Shown here: positions 1 to 6,285 of the stretch, piece by piece
Layout: the number at the start of each line of letters is the position of its first letter
Numbering within the stretch: position 1 is the first letter of the stretch
Assembly (NCBI GenBank): GCA_017623265.1
Contig: JAGAPM010000084.1
Span: 1 to 6,333, forward strand
Direction: 5' to 3'
DNA length: 6,333 nt
From: Lentisphaeria bacterium
Lineage (GTDB): Bacteria; Verrucomicrobiota; Lentisphaeria; Victivallales; UBA1829
Notes under the pieces: model-generated
What the model saw: only the letters and a program-made list of their open reading frames with translations
The model's database searches: none
What the model was told of the DNA's origin: nothing
Translations under genes and position numbers: made by a program

Positions 1-45
1 CCTGCGGCACATGAAGTGCGGGAGGCTTGCGACCGTCAAACCGCT

Positions 46-66
46 CCCGCGCTCCTGCAGAGCGCA
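46..66. repeat. Palindromic repeat, copy 1
   Basis: This 21-base unit matches copy 2 (115-135) at 19 of 21 positions. It can fold as a hairpin with a 6-bp stem, GCGCTC (49-54) paired with GAGCGC (60-65), around a 5-base loop. Its left part can instead pair with 15-24, so two alternative folds compete for bases 49-53. It resembles the small extragenic palindromes (REP-like) found in bacterial intergenic DNA. Whether it occurs elsewhere in the genome cannot be told from this window. Confidence 0.55.
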
Positions 67-87
67 AAATCGTGGGTAAATCCATAA

Positions 88-107
88 CCTATGGGCAAGC
101 CCATAGG
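88..107 (-). terminator. Possible terminator hairpin of the minus-strand operon
   Basis: A perfect 8-bp inverted repeat, CCTATGGG / CCCATAGG, encloses a 4-base loop. Read on the minus strand it is followed by a moderately T-rich stretch (TTATGGATTT, 78-87) rather than a clean T tract. It lies about 130 bases past the alpha-galactosidase stop and is the best candidate for ending the cinA-uvrC-galactosidase transcript. The T tract is imperfect, so it could equally be an RNA-stabilising hairpin or part of the surrounding palindrome cluster. Confidence 0.35.
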
Positions 108-114
108 CTGTGAT

Positions 115-135
115 CCCGCGCTCCTCCGGAGCGCA
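115..135. repeat. Palindromic repeat, copy 2
   Basis: This is the second copy of the unit at 46-66, starting 69 bases further on. It forms a perfect 7-bp stem, GCGCTCC (118-124) with GGAGCGC (128-134), around a 3-base loop. The two bases that differ from copy 1 fall in the centre of the hairpin, while both outer arms are identical, as expected if the hairpin itself is the conserved element. Confidence 0.55.
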
Positions 136-234
136 TCTGAATCCGCCTGCATGGATTGTTTTCAAAGGAATATTTATCAGGACAGTCGCAGCAGATACAG
201 GAAAACAGTTTTGCAACAGCCCCTTTGCATTTTT

Positions 235-2427
235 TTACACTTTTTCAAAGTGAAGCAGCTGAGCGATGTAATCTCTGCCGTCCGGCTTGAGTGTAAGCCC
301 TGCATTCATCAGGAATGCACCGCTGAACACGCTGCCGGAGCCGGTTTCCCGATACATGACATCCGGTTTCAATCCCCGCAGCCGCACGAACCGGGTGCCG
401 GGATGAATGATCTGGCGGAACAGGACATCGATCACGATCGCTTCCGAGCCATCCTTTGCGGAAAATTCCCACTGACAACATCTGCCGTCCCAGGGATCGG
501 CAAGGCGATACTGATCCCCATTCAGCACCAGGTGGTGATACTGATGATACATGGCGCACTGCTGCCGGACAGTCTCCTTTTCCTCATCTGTCATTTTCGT
601 CATATCCAGTTCATAGCCGAAAGTTCCGGCAAGTGCGACCAGCCCCCGGGTTTCCAGCGGCGTTGTCCGTGCTGTTCCGTGGTTGGGGCAGACAGAAACG
701 TGTGCGCCCTGGGCGGAACAGGGATAAAACAGGGAAGTGCAGGACTGGATGAAAAGACGGTCAATGGCATCGGTGTTGTCACTGGTCCATATCTGTGGCG
801 TGTAGAAAAGAATGCCGGCATCGAATCGCCCGCCGCCACCGCTGCATCCTTCGATGAGCAGATCCGGGAATCTCTCCAGCAGTCTGTGATGCAGCTCGTA
901 AGTTCCCAGCATAAACCGGTGGGCAGCCTCTTTCTGACGGTCCGGCGGCAGCAGCGGATTGCTGACCTCTGCCGGCTGGCGATTGAAGTCCCACTTCATG
1001 TAGGCGATGGGAGCAGAACACAGAACGGCGGAAATGGTCTCAAACAGATAGTCCACCACTGCGGGGATGCCCATATTCAGGACGAGCTGATGTCTGCCAT
1101 AGGTCCGTTCTCTTCCGGGTGCAGTAAAGACCCAGTCCGGATGAGCTTTGTAAAGTTCGCTTTCCTCCGAGATCATTTCCGGTTCAAACCAAAGTCCGAA
1201 GACCAGCCCTTTCCGGTTGACCTCCTCCGCCAGAGTTTTGAGTGAACCGACTTTCTTCTCATAAACGAACCAGTCGCCCAGAGAACTGCGGTCATTATCC
1301 CGGTGTCCGAACCAGCCGTCATCCAGCACAAACATCTCCACGCCGCATTCAGCCGCGCTGTCTGCGATCGCCAACAGTTTTTCCCGGTTGAAGTTCATAT
1401 AAGTGCCTTCCCAGTTATTCACGAGGATGGGGCGTTCCCGATGCGCCCACCGGGGGCGGATCAGGTGATCCCGGAGCATATCGTGAAAATTCCGGCTCAT
1501 ACCGCCGAGACCATCGGACGACCATGTAAGGATCGCTTCCGGCGTCCGAAATGTTTCACCCGGTTCCAGCGTCCAGGAGAAATCGTCACCGATACCCCCG
1601 ACGACCCGGGTGCGGAAGAAGGGATCGCCTTCGATCTCAATGGAGAAATTGGCACTGTAAACGAGCATTCCGCCCAGCACGCCGCCATGATCTTCCGTGG
1701 CACCTTTTTCCATGAGAGCGAACGCCGGATTGTGGTCATGACCGGAGCTGTTCCGGGAGCTGAAAATTGTTTGCAAGCCGGTGTGCAGCGGCGTGCGGGA
1801 AAAGCCGAACCGTTCTCTGCCATAGGAGCCGTGGACCTGTACCAGATCGTAGTCCATATTGTTCAGGTCCAGACAGAAACTCATGGCACGCTCGATGACC
1901 ACTCTGCCCGCAGAGGCATTGCGGATCAGCATAGACCGGACAATGCAATCCTGTTCCGGAAAGACGGTGTAATCCAGCAGATATTCCACGCCGGTTGCGG
2001 GGTCGCGCAGAGTCACTTCCAATGTTTCAACAGAAGGATCATCATTGACCCGGGCATGGGGCAAACCTTCGATCGCCGGACGACCGGGAAAGACTCTTGC
2101 AAAGACAAACTGCGGATCCGTACTGTTGCAGCCGAGACTGTCGCAAACGACAACCGAGCTGATCCGGTAGTCGCCAACTGCGTGGGTGGCACATTCCTGC
2201 AAAGCAATGTTCCGGCTGTCCTCAATATGTTCCAACTGACGGTACGGCGAGAAGGAAAGTCCGAGAAAATCCCGGTCCAGAGCGTCAAAGGTTTCGGGAT
2301 CATCGGGCAGTTTTGCGCCATAATAATAGTGATTCAGATAGCCGGAGGGTCCCACGCCGAATGCGTAAGAGGTATGTCCGGTATCCAGTTTGAAGCGGGT
2401 TCCTGCTGCATTGATCATAATACTCAT
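235..2427 (-). CDS. Alpha-galactosidase, glycoside hydrolase family 36
   Basis: This 730-residue enzyme should hydrolyse terminal alpha-1,6-linked galactose from raffinose, stachyose or melibiose by the double-displacement (retaining) mechanism. Visible GH36 landmarks, in order: NNWEGTYMNF (337-346), DDGWFGHRDND (369-379), WFEPEMIS (413-420), YMKWDFNR with the nucleophile D480, EGCSGGGGRFD (526-536) and WTSDNTDAIDR (547-557) with the acid/base D550. The N-terminal beta-sandwich (about 1-320) and C-terminal beta domain (about 640-730) flank the barrel. The length equals that of bacterial tetrameric GH36 enzymes such as Geobacillus AgaA. No signal peptide or membrane segment is seen, so it acts in the cytoplasm on imported sugars. 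The ATG at 2427 has a well-placed AGGAG; the stop is TAA. It is the last gene of the minus-strand operon, 12 bases after uvrC. No transporter or sugar regulator gene is in the window, so substrate and induction are unknown. The family call is near certain. Confidence 0.96.
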   Translation of the reverse strand: MSIMINAAGTRFKLDTGHTSYAFGVGPSGYLNHYYYGAKLPDDPETFDALDRDFLGLSFSPYRQLEHIEDSRNIALQECATHAVGDYRISSVVVCDSLGCNSTDPQFVFARVFPGRPAIEGLPHARVNDDPSVETLEVTLRDPATGVEYLLDYTVFPEQDCIVRSMLIRNASAGRVVIERAMSFCLDLNNMDYDLVQVHGSYGRERFGFSRTPLHTGLQTIFSSRNSSGHDHNPAFALMEKGATEDHGGVLGGMLVYSANFSIEIEGDPFFRTRVVGGIGDDFSWTLEPGETFRTPEAILTWSSDGLGGMSRNFHDMLRDHLIRPRWAHRERPILVNNWEGTYMNFNREKLLAIADSAAECGVEMFVLDDGWFGHRDNDRSSLGDWFVYEKKVGSLKTLAEEVNRKGLVFGLWFEPEMISEESELYKAHPDWVFTAPGRERTYGRHQLVLNMGIPAVVDYLFETISAVLCSAPIAYMKWDFNRQPAEVSNPLLPPDRQKEAAHRFMLGTYELHHRLLERFPDLLIEGCSGGGGRFDAGILFYTPQIWTSDNTDAIDRLFIQSCTSLFYPCSAQGAHVSVCPNHGTARTTPLETRGLVALAGTFGYELDMTKMTDEEKETVRQQCAMYHQYHHLVLNGDQYRLADPWDGRCCQWEFSAKDGSEAIVIDVLFRQIIHPGTRFVRLRGLKPDVMYRETGSGSVFSGAFLMNAGLTLKPDGRDYIAQLLHFEKV

Positions 2428-2433
2428 AAAAAT

Positions 2434-2438
2434 CTCCT
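2434..2438 (-). promoter_or_regulatory. Ribosome binding site of the alpha-galactosidase
   Basis: AGGAG lies 6 bases before the ATG at 2427, inside the 12-base gap after the uvrC TAA stop (2440-2442). The site begins almost at the upstream stop codon, so ribosomes ending uvrC could re-initiate here. There is no room for a separate promoter in the gap; any internal promoter would have to lie inside uvrC. Confidence 0.8.
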
Positions 2439-2439
2439 G

Positions 2440-3939
2440 TTACAGCGGATTGACTTTGCCATCCGGCTGATGTTTTTTCAGATAGTCAAAAATAATGGTG
2501 GCGAACTCGATCCCGATTCCGGGGACCCGATCCGCAATGGCTTTCGGGGACGGCGCACGGCGCAGACTCCGGACCGATCCGAACTCCTTGAGAATCGCAG
2601 TTTTCCGTACCTCGCCAATGCCGGGGATCTCATCCAGAATGGAGTTGCGGATCGCATCCAGACGAAGATTGCGGTGGTAGGTGATGGCAAAGCGGTGGGC
2701 TTCATCCCGGACCGCCTGCAGCAGCTTCAGGGCGCGGCTGGATCGGGGCAGCACATAGGGCGTGGATCTGCCCGGCACATAGATCTCTTCATTCCGTTCC
2801 GCAAGACCGATCAGCGGCAGCGGCGGGCATTTCACTTCGATCAGTGCTTCAATGGCACTGCTGATCTGCCCTTTTCCGCCATCCACCATGAGCAGATCCG
2901 GCAGCGGCAGCTTCTTTTCCAGCAGATTGGTAAAATGGCGGGAGACCGCCTCCTTCATCATGGCGAAGTCGTTGGAACCGGTAACGGTCCGGATACGGAA
3001 CCGGCGGTATTTTGCTTTATCCGGTACGCCATTGGTAAAGTGGACCAGACTGGCGACCGCCAGCGTGCCGGAGATATTGGAGATATCAAAGCACTCGATA
3101 TGATTCGGCAGATCCTTGAGTTTCAATGTTTTTTGCAGATCTGCCACCGAAGCGGGCCCCGGTGCGGAATCCGGCAGCTCCGCATTTTCAAAGGTACGGA
3201 TCTTCCGGGCGTAAAGGGATTCGATATTGGCAGAAACGTCCCGGTAGAGCGCTGCTTTCTCAAACTGCTGCTTTTCAGCAACTTCTTTCATTTTCAGTTT
3301 CAAAACATCCCGTACTTCTCTGATGTCGCCGTTCAGAATGGCGATCAGCTTATCAATCCGTGCCTGATACTCCTCCTCCGTAACTTTTCCTTCACAGGGA
3401 CGACAGCAGTCCCGGATCGCTCCGGCAAGACAATGCTTCCGGTCCAGAGGTCCCGGTTCCGCCACTTTGCAGGTACGCAACTTCAAATAATGGACCAGAA
3501 ATTCTGCGGTCATTTTCAGAGCGCCGCCCTTGGGAAACGGTCCGAAGTAGAGACAGGAATCATCCTTTTTGAGCCGTGCCATTTTCAGGCGGGGGAATTT
3601 TTCTGCAGGGTCGATCTTGAGCATCAGGTGGCGTTTATCGTCCCGCATCAGGATATTGAAATGGGGAGCATACTCCTTGATGAGATGGGTCTCCAGCACC
3701 AGAGCTTCATCCTCGTTGCGGACCGTGATAAACTCCCAGGTCTCAATGGTATTGATGAGCGAGCGCAGTTTGGGGTCGGCACGGTGTTCCCGGGACGGCT
3801 GAAAATACTGGCTCATACGGCGGCGCAGATTCGTTGCCTTTCCCACATAGATCACCTTGCCGAAAATGTCACGGTAAATGTAACAGCCCGGCTTCGTGGG
3901 GATGTCTCCGGGATAAAAATTGTGCCGTTTCAGGCTCAT
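2440..3939 (-). CDS. uvrC: Short UvrC-type excinuclease subunit
   Basis: This 499-residue protein has the UvrC layout. A GIY-YIG nuclease domain comes first (about 14-98; GCYIY 18-22, YVG 31-33, likely metal ligand E83), for the 3' incision. A four-cysteine iron-sulfur motif follows (C157, C170, C178, C182, spacing C-x12-C-x7-C-x3-C), then a UVR segment for UvrB contact (about 206-241). The RNase H-like domain for the 5' incision has D285 in ECFDIS, D324, D353 in VDGGKGQ and H415 in RDEAHRF. Two helix-hairpin-helix motifs end the protein (about 434-487; PGIG at 439-442 and 473-476). Canonical UvrC is about 600 residues. Here about 120 residues between UVR and the RNase H-like domain are absent, replaced by a short linker (about 242-280). 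All catalytic residues remain, so it is probably active. The ATG overlaps the cinA stop (ATGA) and has a GGGGG ribosome site 4 bases upstream. A specialised UvrC paralogue is possible if a full-length copy exists elsewhere. Confidence 0.93.
   Translation of the reverse strand: MSLKRHNFYPGDIPTKPGCYIYRDIFGKVIYVGKATNLRRRMSQYFQPSREHRADPKLRSLINTIETWEFITVRNEDEALVLETHLIKEYAPHFNILMRDDKRHLMLKIDPAEKFPRLKMARLKKDDSCLYFGPFPKGGALKMTAEFLVHYLKLRTCKVAEPGPLDRKHCLAGAIRDCCRPCEGKVTEEEYQARIDKLIAILNGDIREVRDVLKLKMKEVAEKQQFEKAALYRDVSANIESLYARKIRTFENAELPDSAPGPASVADLQKTLKLKDLPNHIECFDISNISGTLAVASLVHFTNGVPDKAKYRRFRIRTVTGSNDFAMMKEAVSRHFTNLLEKKLPLPDLLMVDGGKGQISSAIEALIEVKCPPLPLIGLAERNEEIYVPGRSTPYVLPRSSRALKLLQAVRDEAHRFAITYHRNLRLDAIRNSILDEIPGIGEVRKTAILKEFGSVRSLRRAPSPKAIADRVPGIGIEFATIIFDYLKKHQPDGKVNPL
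3936..3939 (-). other. ATGA stop-start overlap between cinA and uvrC
   Basis: The cinA TGA stop (3938-3936) shares bases with the uvrC ATG start (3939-3937). Such 4-base overlaps commonly couple translation of neighbouring genes. A purine-rich ribosome site, AAGGGGG (3944-3950), lies within the last cinA codons just upstream. This is the strongest evidence that the two genes are co-transcribed. Confidence 0.9.
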
Positions 3940-5168
3940 TCTGCCCCCTTGAGCAACATTCTGCGGAGCATATCCAGCGCCTTTGCTGCAGCGCGTTCGC
4001 GGATCTGTTCCCGGCTGCGTCCGAGACGGAACTCAAAGACTTCCGTAACACCGTCGCAAACGATCCCGCAATAGACCAGCCCAACCGGTTTTTCCGGCGT
4101 TCCGCCGCCCGGACCGGCAATGCCGGAAAGAGCAATGGCGCAGTCCGTTCCGAACCGTTCGGCAATACCTTCCGCCATCTCCCGTACCGTTTCCCGGCTG
4201 ACTGCACCGACAGATTCCAGTGTTTCCGGACGCACGCCAAGTGCCAATTCTTTGATCCGGTTGGCATAGGAAACCACGCTGCCGGGGAAGACATCGGAGG
4301 CGCCGGAAATATCTGTGATCATCTTTGCGACCAGTCCACCGGTACAGGATTCCGCCGTTGCAACTGTAAGGCCCCGGCGTTTGAGCAGACGAACCACATC
4401 GCCGGCAATGCCGTCAGAACCTTCCAGCACATCGTTTCCGAACTCCGAACGGACCTCCAGCGTGGCGTCTGCCAGGATGTCCATATCCGGGGAGTTGAGG
4501 AACAGTTTGACATATTCATGGGTGGCGCAGTAGGCGGCAGTCAGCGGGTGGGTCTTCGCCAGCATGGGCAAAATCCGTTCCTCCACTTCCGATTCCCCCA
4601 CACCACAGATGTAGAACAATTTGGTATAACAGCGTTTTTCCGCCCGTTCCATGATCAGCGGCAGAACATCTTTCTCAAACATGGGCTGCAGTTCAGCGGG
4701 AGGTCCGGGCAGCAGGACAATCATTTTTTCCGGAGCTTCCGGAGGATGGATCACCAGCCCCGGCGCTGTACCGAACTGGTTCAGGATCACTTTGCAGCCC
4801 TTCGGGACAAGTGACTGGTTCAGCACCCGCCCTTCCGGTTCCCCGGCATGACGCTGTTTCCAGTAGCGGCGGATCGAAAAGACCACACTGCCATCCTGTT
4901 CCAGCGGCAGAGAGAAAAGGCGGGCGATGTACTCTTTGGTCATGTCATCGGCAGTAGGTCCGAGCCCGCCGGAAGTAATGACGATATCGCAGGTCGTCAG
5001 AGCAGTTTTGACAGCGTCAGCGATGGCAGTGCCGTTATCCCGGATCTCAGCAGCATGATCCAGCGTCAATCCCTGTTCCAGCAGTTTGCTGCCGATAAAA
5101 GAAAGATTGGTATTGACCGTAGCCCCTTTGAGCAGTTCATCCCCGATACAGAGTAAAGCGGTTTTCAT
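3936..5168 (-). CDS. cinA: CinA: NMN amidohydrolase with MoCF-like N-terminal domain
   Basis: This 410-residue protein matches full-length CinA. The N-terminal molybdopterin-binding-like domain (about 1-165, COG1058 type) shows GDELLKG (9-15), TN (20-21), TSGGLGPTADD (65-75) and LLPGPPAE (152-159). In CinA proteins studied elsewhere this half has ADP-ribose pyrophosphatase activity. The C-terminal PncC domain (about 252-408) shows TAESCTGG (271-278) with the likely catalytic S274, SYANRIK (300-306) and SGIAGPGGGTPEKPVG (348-363). It deamidates nicotinamide mononucleotide to nicotinate mononucleotide in NAD recycling. No signal peptide is seen, so it is cytoplasmic. I chose the ATG at 5168 because GGAG sits 6 bases upstream and the protein then begins MKTALLCIGDELL, as the family usually does; the in-frame ATG at 5180 has no ribosome site. 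It is first in the operon and overlaps uvrC by 4 bases. The name (competence/damage-inducible) comes from Gram-positive species and does not prove such a role here. Confidence 0.95.
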   Translation of the reverse strand: MKTALLCIGDELLKGATVNTNLSFIGSKLLEQGLTLDHAAEIRDNGTAIADAVKTALTTCDIVITSGGLGPTADDMTKEYIARLFSLPLEQDGSVVFSIRRYWKQRHAGEPEGRVLNQSLVPKGCKVILNQFGTAPGLVIHPPEAPEKMIVLLPGPPAELQPMFEKDVLPLIMERAEKRCYTKLFYICGVGESEVEERILPMLAKTHPLTAAYCATHEYVKLFLNSPDMDILADATLEVRSEFGNDVLEGSDGIAGDVVRLLKRRGLTVATAESCTGGLVAKMITDISGASDVFPGSVVSYANRIKELALGVRPETLESVGAVSRETVREMAEGIAERFGTDCAIALSGIAGPGGGTPEKPVGLVYCGIVCDGVTEVFEFRLGRSREQIRERAAAKALDMLRRMLLKGAE

Positions 5169-5174
5169 AAGTTT

Positions 5175-5178
5175 CTCC
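5175..5178 (-). promoter_or_regulatory. Ribosome binding site deciding the cinA start
   Basis: GGAG lies 6 bases before the ATG at 5168. It overlaps an upstream in-frame ATG (5180), which itself has no purine-rich site before it. This favours the 410-residue product over a 414-residue one. Confidence 0.75.
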
Positions 5179-5204
5179 ATTCGTTTTATTCTTTTCTAAT
5201 GCGT

Positions 5205-5232
5205 AATATAACACGGGTTTTTGTGATTGCAA
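5205..5232 (-). promoter_or_regulatory. Candidate sigma-70-type promoter of cinA-uvrC-galactosidase
   Basis: On the minus strand, TTGCAA (5232-5227, 4 of 6 to the -35 consensus) and TATATT (5210-5205, 5 of 6 to the -10 consensus) are separated by 16 bases. Transcription would start near 5198, leaving a leader of about 30 bases before the cinA ATG. It is the only good candidate upstream of the operon and lies back to back with the promoter of the plus-strand gene. Confidence 0.55.
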
Positions 5233-5235
5233 GGC

Positions 5236-5264
5236 TTGAAAAAGAATCAAAACTGTGTTACTGT
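5236..5264 (+). promoter_or_regulatory. Candidate promoter of the metallophosphoesterase
   Basis: TTGAAA (5236-5241, 5 of 6 to the -35 consensus) is followed after 17 bases by TACTGT (5259-5264). The -10 is weak (3 of 6) but is preceded by TG at 5256-5257, making an extended -10. Transcription would start near 5271. Its -35 box is only 3 bases from the -35 box of the divergent cinA promoter, so RNA polymerase binding at the two may compete. Confidence 0.45.
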
Positions 5265-5277
5265 AAAAGATCAACAG
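5261..5277. promoter_or_regulatory. CTGT-N9-ACAG palindrome, possible operator
   Basis: The sequence CTGTAAAAGATCAACAG has matching 4-base arms around a 9-base centre. It overlaps the -10 box and predicted start site of the plus-strand promoter and lies upstream of the cinA promoter. Arms of this kind resemble the proteobacterial LexA box, but that box needs 8 bases between the arms, so a LexA assignment is not supported. A chance palindrome is likely enough to keep confidence low. Confidence 0.2.
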
Positions 5278-5287
5278 ATACCTACAT

Positions 5288-5291
5288 GGAG
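5288..5291 (+). promoter_or_regulatory. Ribosome binding site of the metallophosphoesterase
   Basis: GGAG lies 9 bases before the ATG at 5301. An upstream in-frame ATG (5286) overlaps this site and has no purine-rich sequence of its own, and the frame stays open further upstream only by chance. The start at 5301 is therefore preferred. Confidence 0.65.
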
Positions 5292-5300
5292 AATGGATCA

Positions 5301-6245
5301 ATGGATAATTTTCTGAAAGATATTTTTGCAAAATCCACCGAACAGACAAAGTATCGCTACTGGATGATCTCGGATCTGCAGCAGGGCGATCCCCGTTGGG
5401 CAGAAGCGTATATGACCACCGCCATGGATGATATGAACGCCATGCAGGTGGAAAAACTGAGTGGAATCTGTTATCTGGGCGATGCCGCCGAAGGCAGAGA
5501 TCCGGAGAAAATCAAAATCATGCTGGATATGCAGATCAGACAACTGGAAAGTCTGAATGTACCGATCTATTATGTGATGGGAAATCACGAGTTCGATTAT
5601 TATCACCAACTCAACGGCGAGAAAAAACAGCCCGTGATCCCATTCTATGAAGCAGTGAAGGGACGGAAACTCTGGCATGTAGTGCCGGATCAGGAAACAT
5701 TCTGGTTCACTCACGAAACCGAAGATTTTATTTTTCTCTTTTTCTCCGATCACGCATCAAAAGACGGCTCCTGGTGCGCCGCACACCAGTTCCTTCCACC
5801 ACCGGAACAGCCCTACCCTCATACAAAAGAAGTCTGGCAGGCAGTAAGAGATCAGTTCGCAGATTGCGGCAAGCCCGTTTTCACCTTCGCCCACTGCGCA
5901 TTTCCCGGCGGTAACCGACCGTCACAATATTTGGAACAAATCCTGCCGCTGCCGGATAATTTCCGTGCTCATTTCCACGGTCATTCCCATATCGGCGACG
6001 GTGCGTGGGGCGGAAAAGATCTGTACCGTCAGGTGGCTTGCGTGGATGATCACCCCCAGATGCAGTTCAATATTTCCTCCCTCGACCACATGCGCGGGAC
6101 AGCCGTACGAAGCGCTTTCTTCGATTACTACGGAGATGGACAGTACGGCGTGTTCTTCCGGGATCATACCAACCGGCGGTGGGAACTGTGCAATATCTCC
6201 ACCCACGATGCCAAAAGCTCCGATATCCCGGACCGGTATAAATAA
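5301..6245 (+). CDS. Calcineurin-like metallophosphoesterase, substrate unknown
   Basis: This 314-residue protein belongs to the two-metal metallophosphoesterase superfamily. Motifs in order: SDLQQG (24-29; D25 as metal ligand, with Q27 where most members have histidine), LGDAAEGRD (59-67; bridging D61), GNHE (94-97; N95 and H96), FAHC (196-199; H198) and GHSH (227-230; H228 and H230). The C-terminal part (about 245-295, with SSLDHMRGT and FFRDHTNRRWE) is extra to the core and I do not recognise it as a named domain. No signal peptide or membrane segment follows the chosen start, so it is probably cytoplasmic. The ATG at 5301 has GGAG 9 bases upstream. It is divergent from cinA and is followed by its own terminator, so it looks monocistronic. 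The fold is clear, but the substrate (phosphomonoester, phosphodiester or nucleotide) cannot be read from the sequence. Confidence 0.88.
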   Translation: MDNFLKDIFAKSTEQTKYRYWMISDLQQGDPRWAEAYMTTAMDDMNAMQVEKLSGICYLGDAAEGRDPEKIKIMLDMQIRQLESLNVPIYYVMGNHEFDYYHQLNGEKKQPVIPFYEAVKGRKLWHVVPDQETFWFTHETEDFIFLFFSDHASKDGSWCAAHQFLPPPEQPYPHTKEVWQAVRDQFADCGKPVFTFAHCAFPGGNRPSQYLEQILPLPDNFRAHFHGHSHIGDGAWGGKDLYRQVACVDDHPQMQFNISSLDHMRGTAVRSAFFDYYGDGQYGVFFRDHTNRRWELCNISTHDAKSSDIPDRYK

Positions 6246-6285
6246 AAATAAAACCGGAGGACCGCAACAACGGTCAGAGCGCGGC

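Larger units (their letters stand above)
1..234. other. Non-coding, palindrome-rich region downstream of the operon
   Basis: I find no convincing gene here. The stretch lies just after the alpha-galactosidase stop codon and is dense in inverted repeats: a long-range stem (15-24 with 44-53), two related hairpin repeats (46-66 and 115-135) and a strong 8-bp hairpin (88-107). Positions 136-234 are more AT-rich and contain only weak stems, for example 140-144 with 153-157. It probably holds the 3' end of the minus-strand transcript. The first bases may belong to the end region of a gene outside the window, which cannot be judged from here. Confidence 0.6.

Noticed and set aside
1..135. CRISPR array suggested by repeated palindromic units
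   Set aside because: There are only two units, the spacing of 69 bases start to start includes an unrelated palindrome, and no cas gene is nearby.
212..236. Short stem TGCAA/TTGCA followed by seven T on the plus strand, like a terminator
   Set aside because: The stem is only 5 bp and no plus-strand gene lies upstream in the window; the T run partly overlaps the galactosidase stop codon.
91..1245. A 384-codon plus-strand open frame antisense to the galactosidase
   Set aside because: Same in-register shadow effect; its start lies within the 88-107 palindrome and there is no family similarity in the translation.
1303..4074. A plus-strand open frame of over 920 codons covering most of the galactosidase and uvrC genes
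   Set aside because: It is exactly in codon register with both minus-strand genes and stays open because they avoid TTA, CTA and TCA codons. Its translation shows no recognisable domain, it would start with GTG, and the minus-strand proteins have unmistakable family motifs.
3834..4814. A 326-codon plus-strand open frame antisense to cinA
   Set aside because: It is in register with the cinA codons and explained by the same codon bias; cinA on the other strand is clear.
5199..5300. N-terminal extension of the metallophosphoesterase from an ATG at 5199
   Set aside because: It would run through both promoters and the ribosome site, begins upstream of the predicted transcription start, and adds 34 residues with no family motif.
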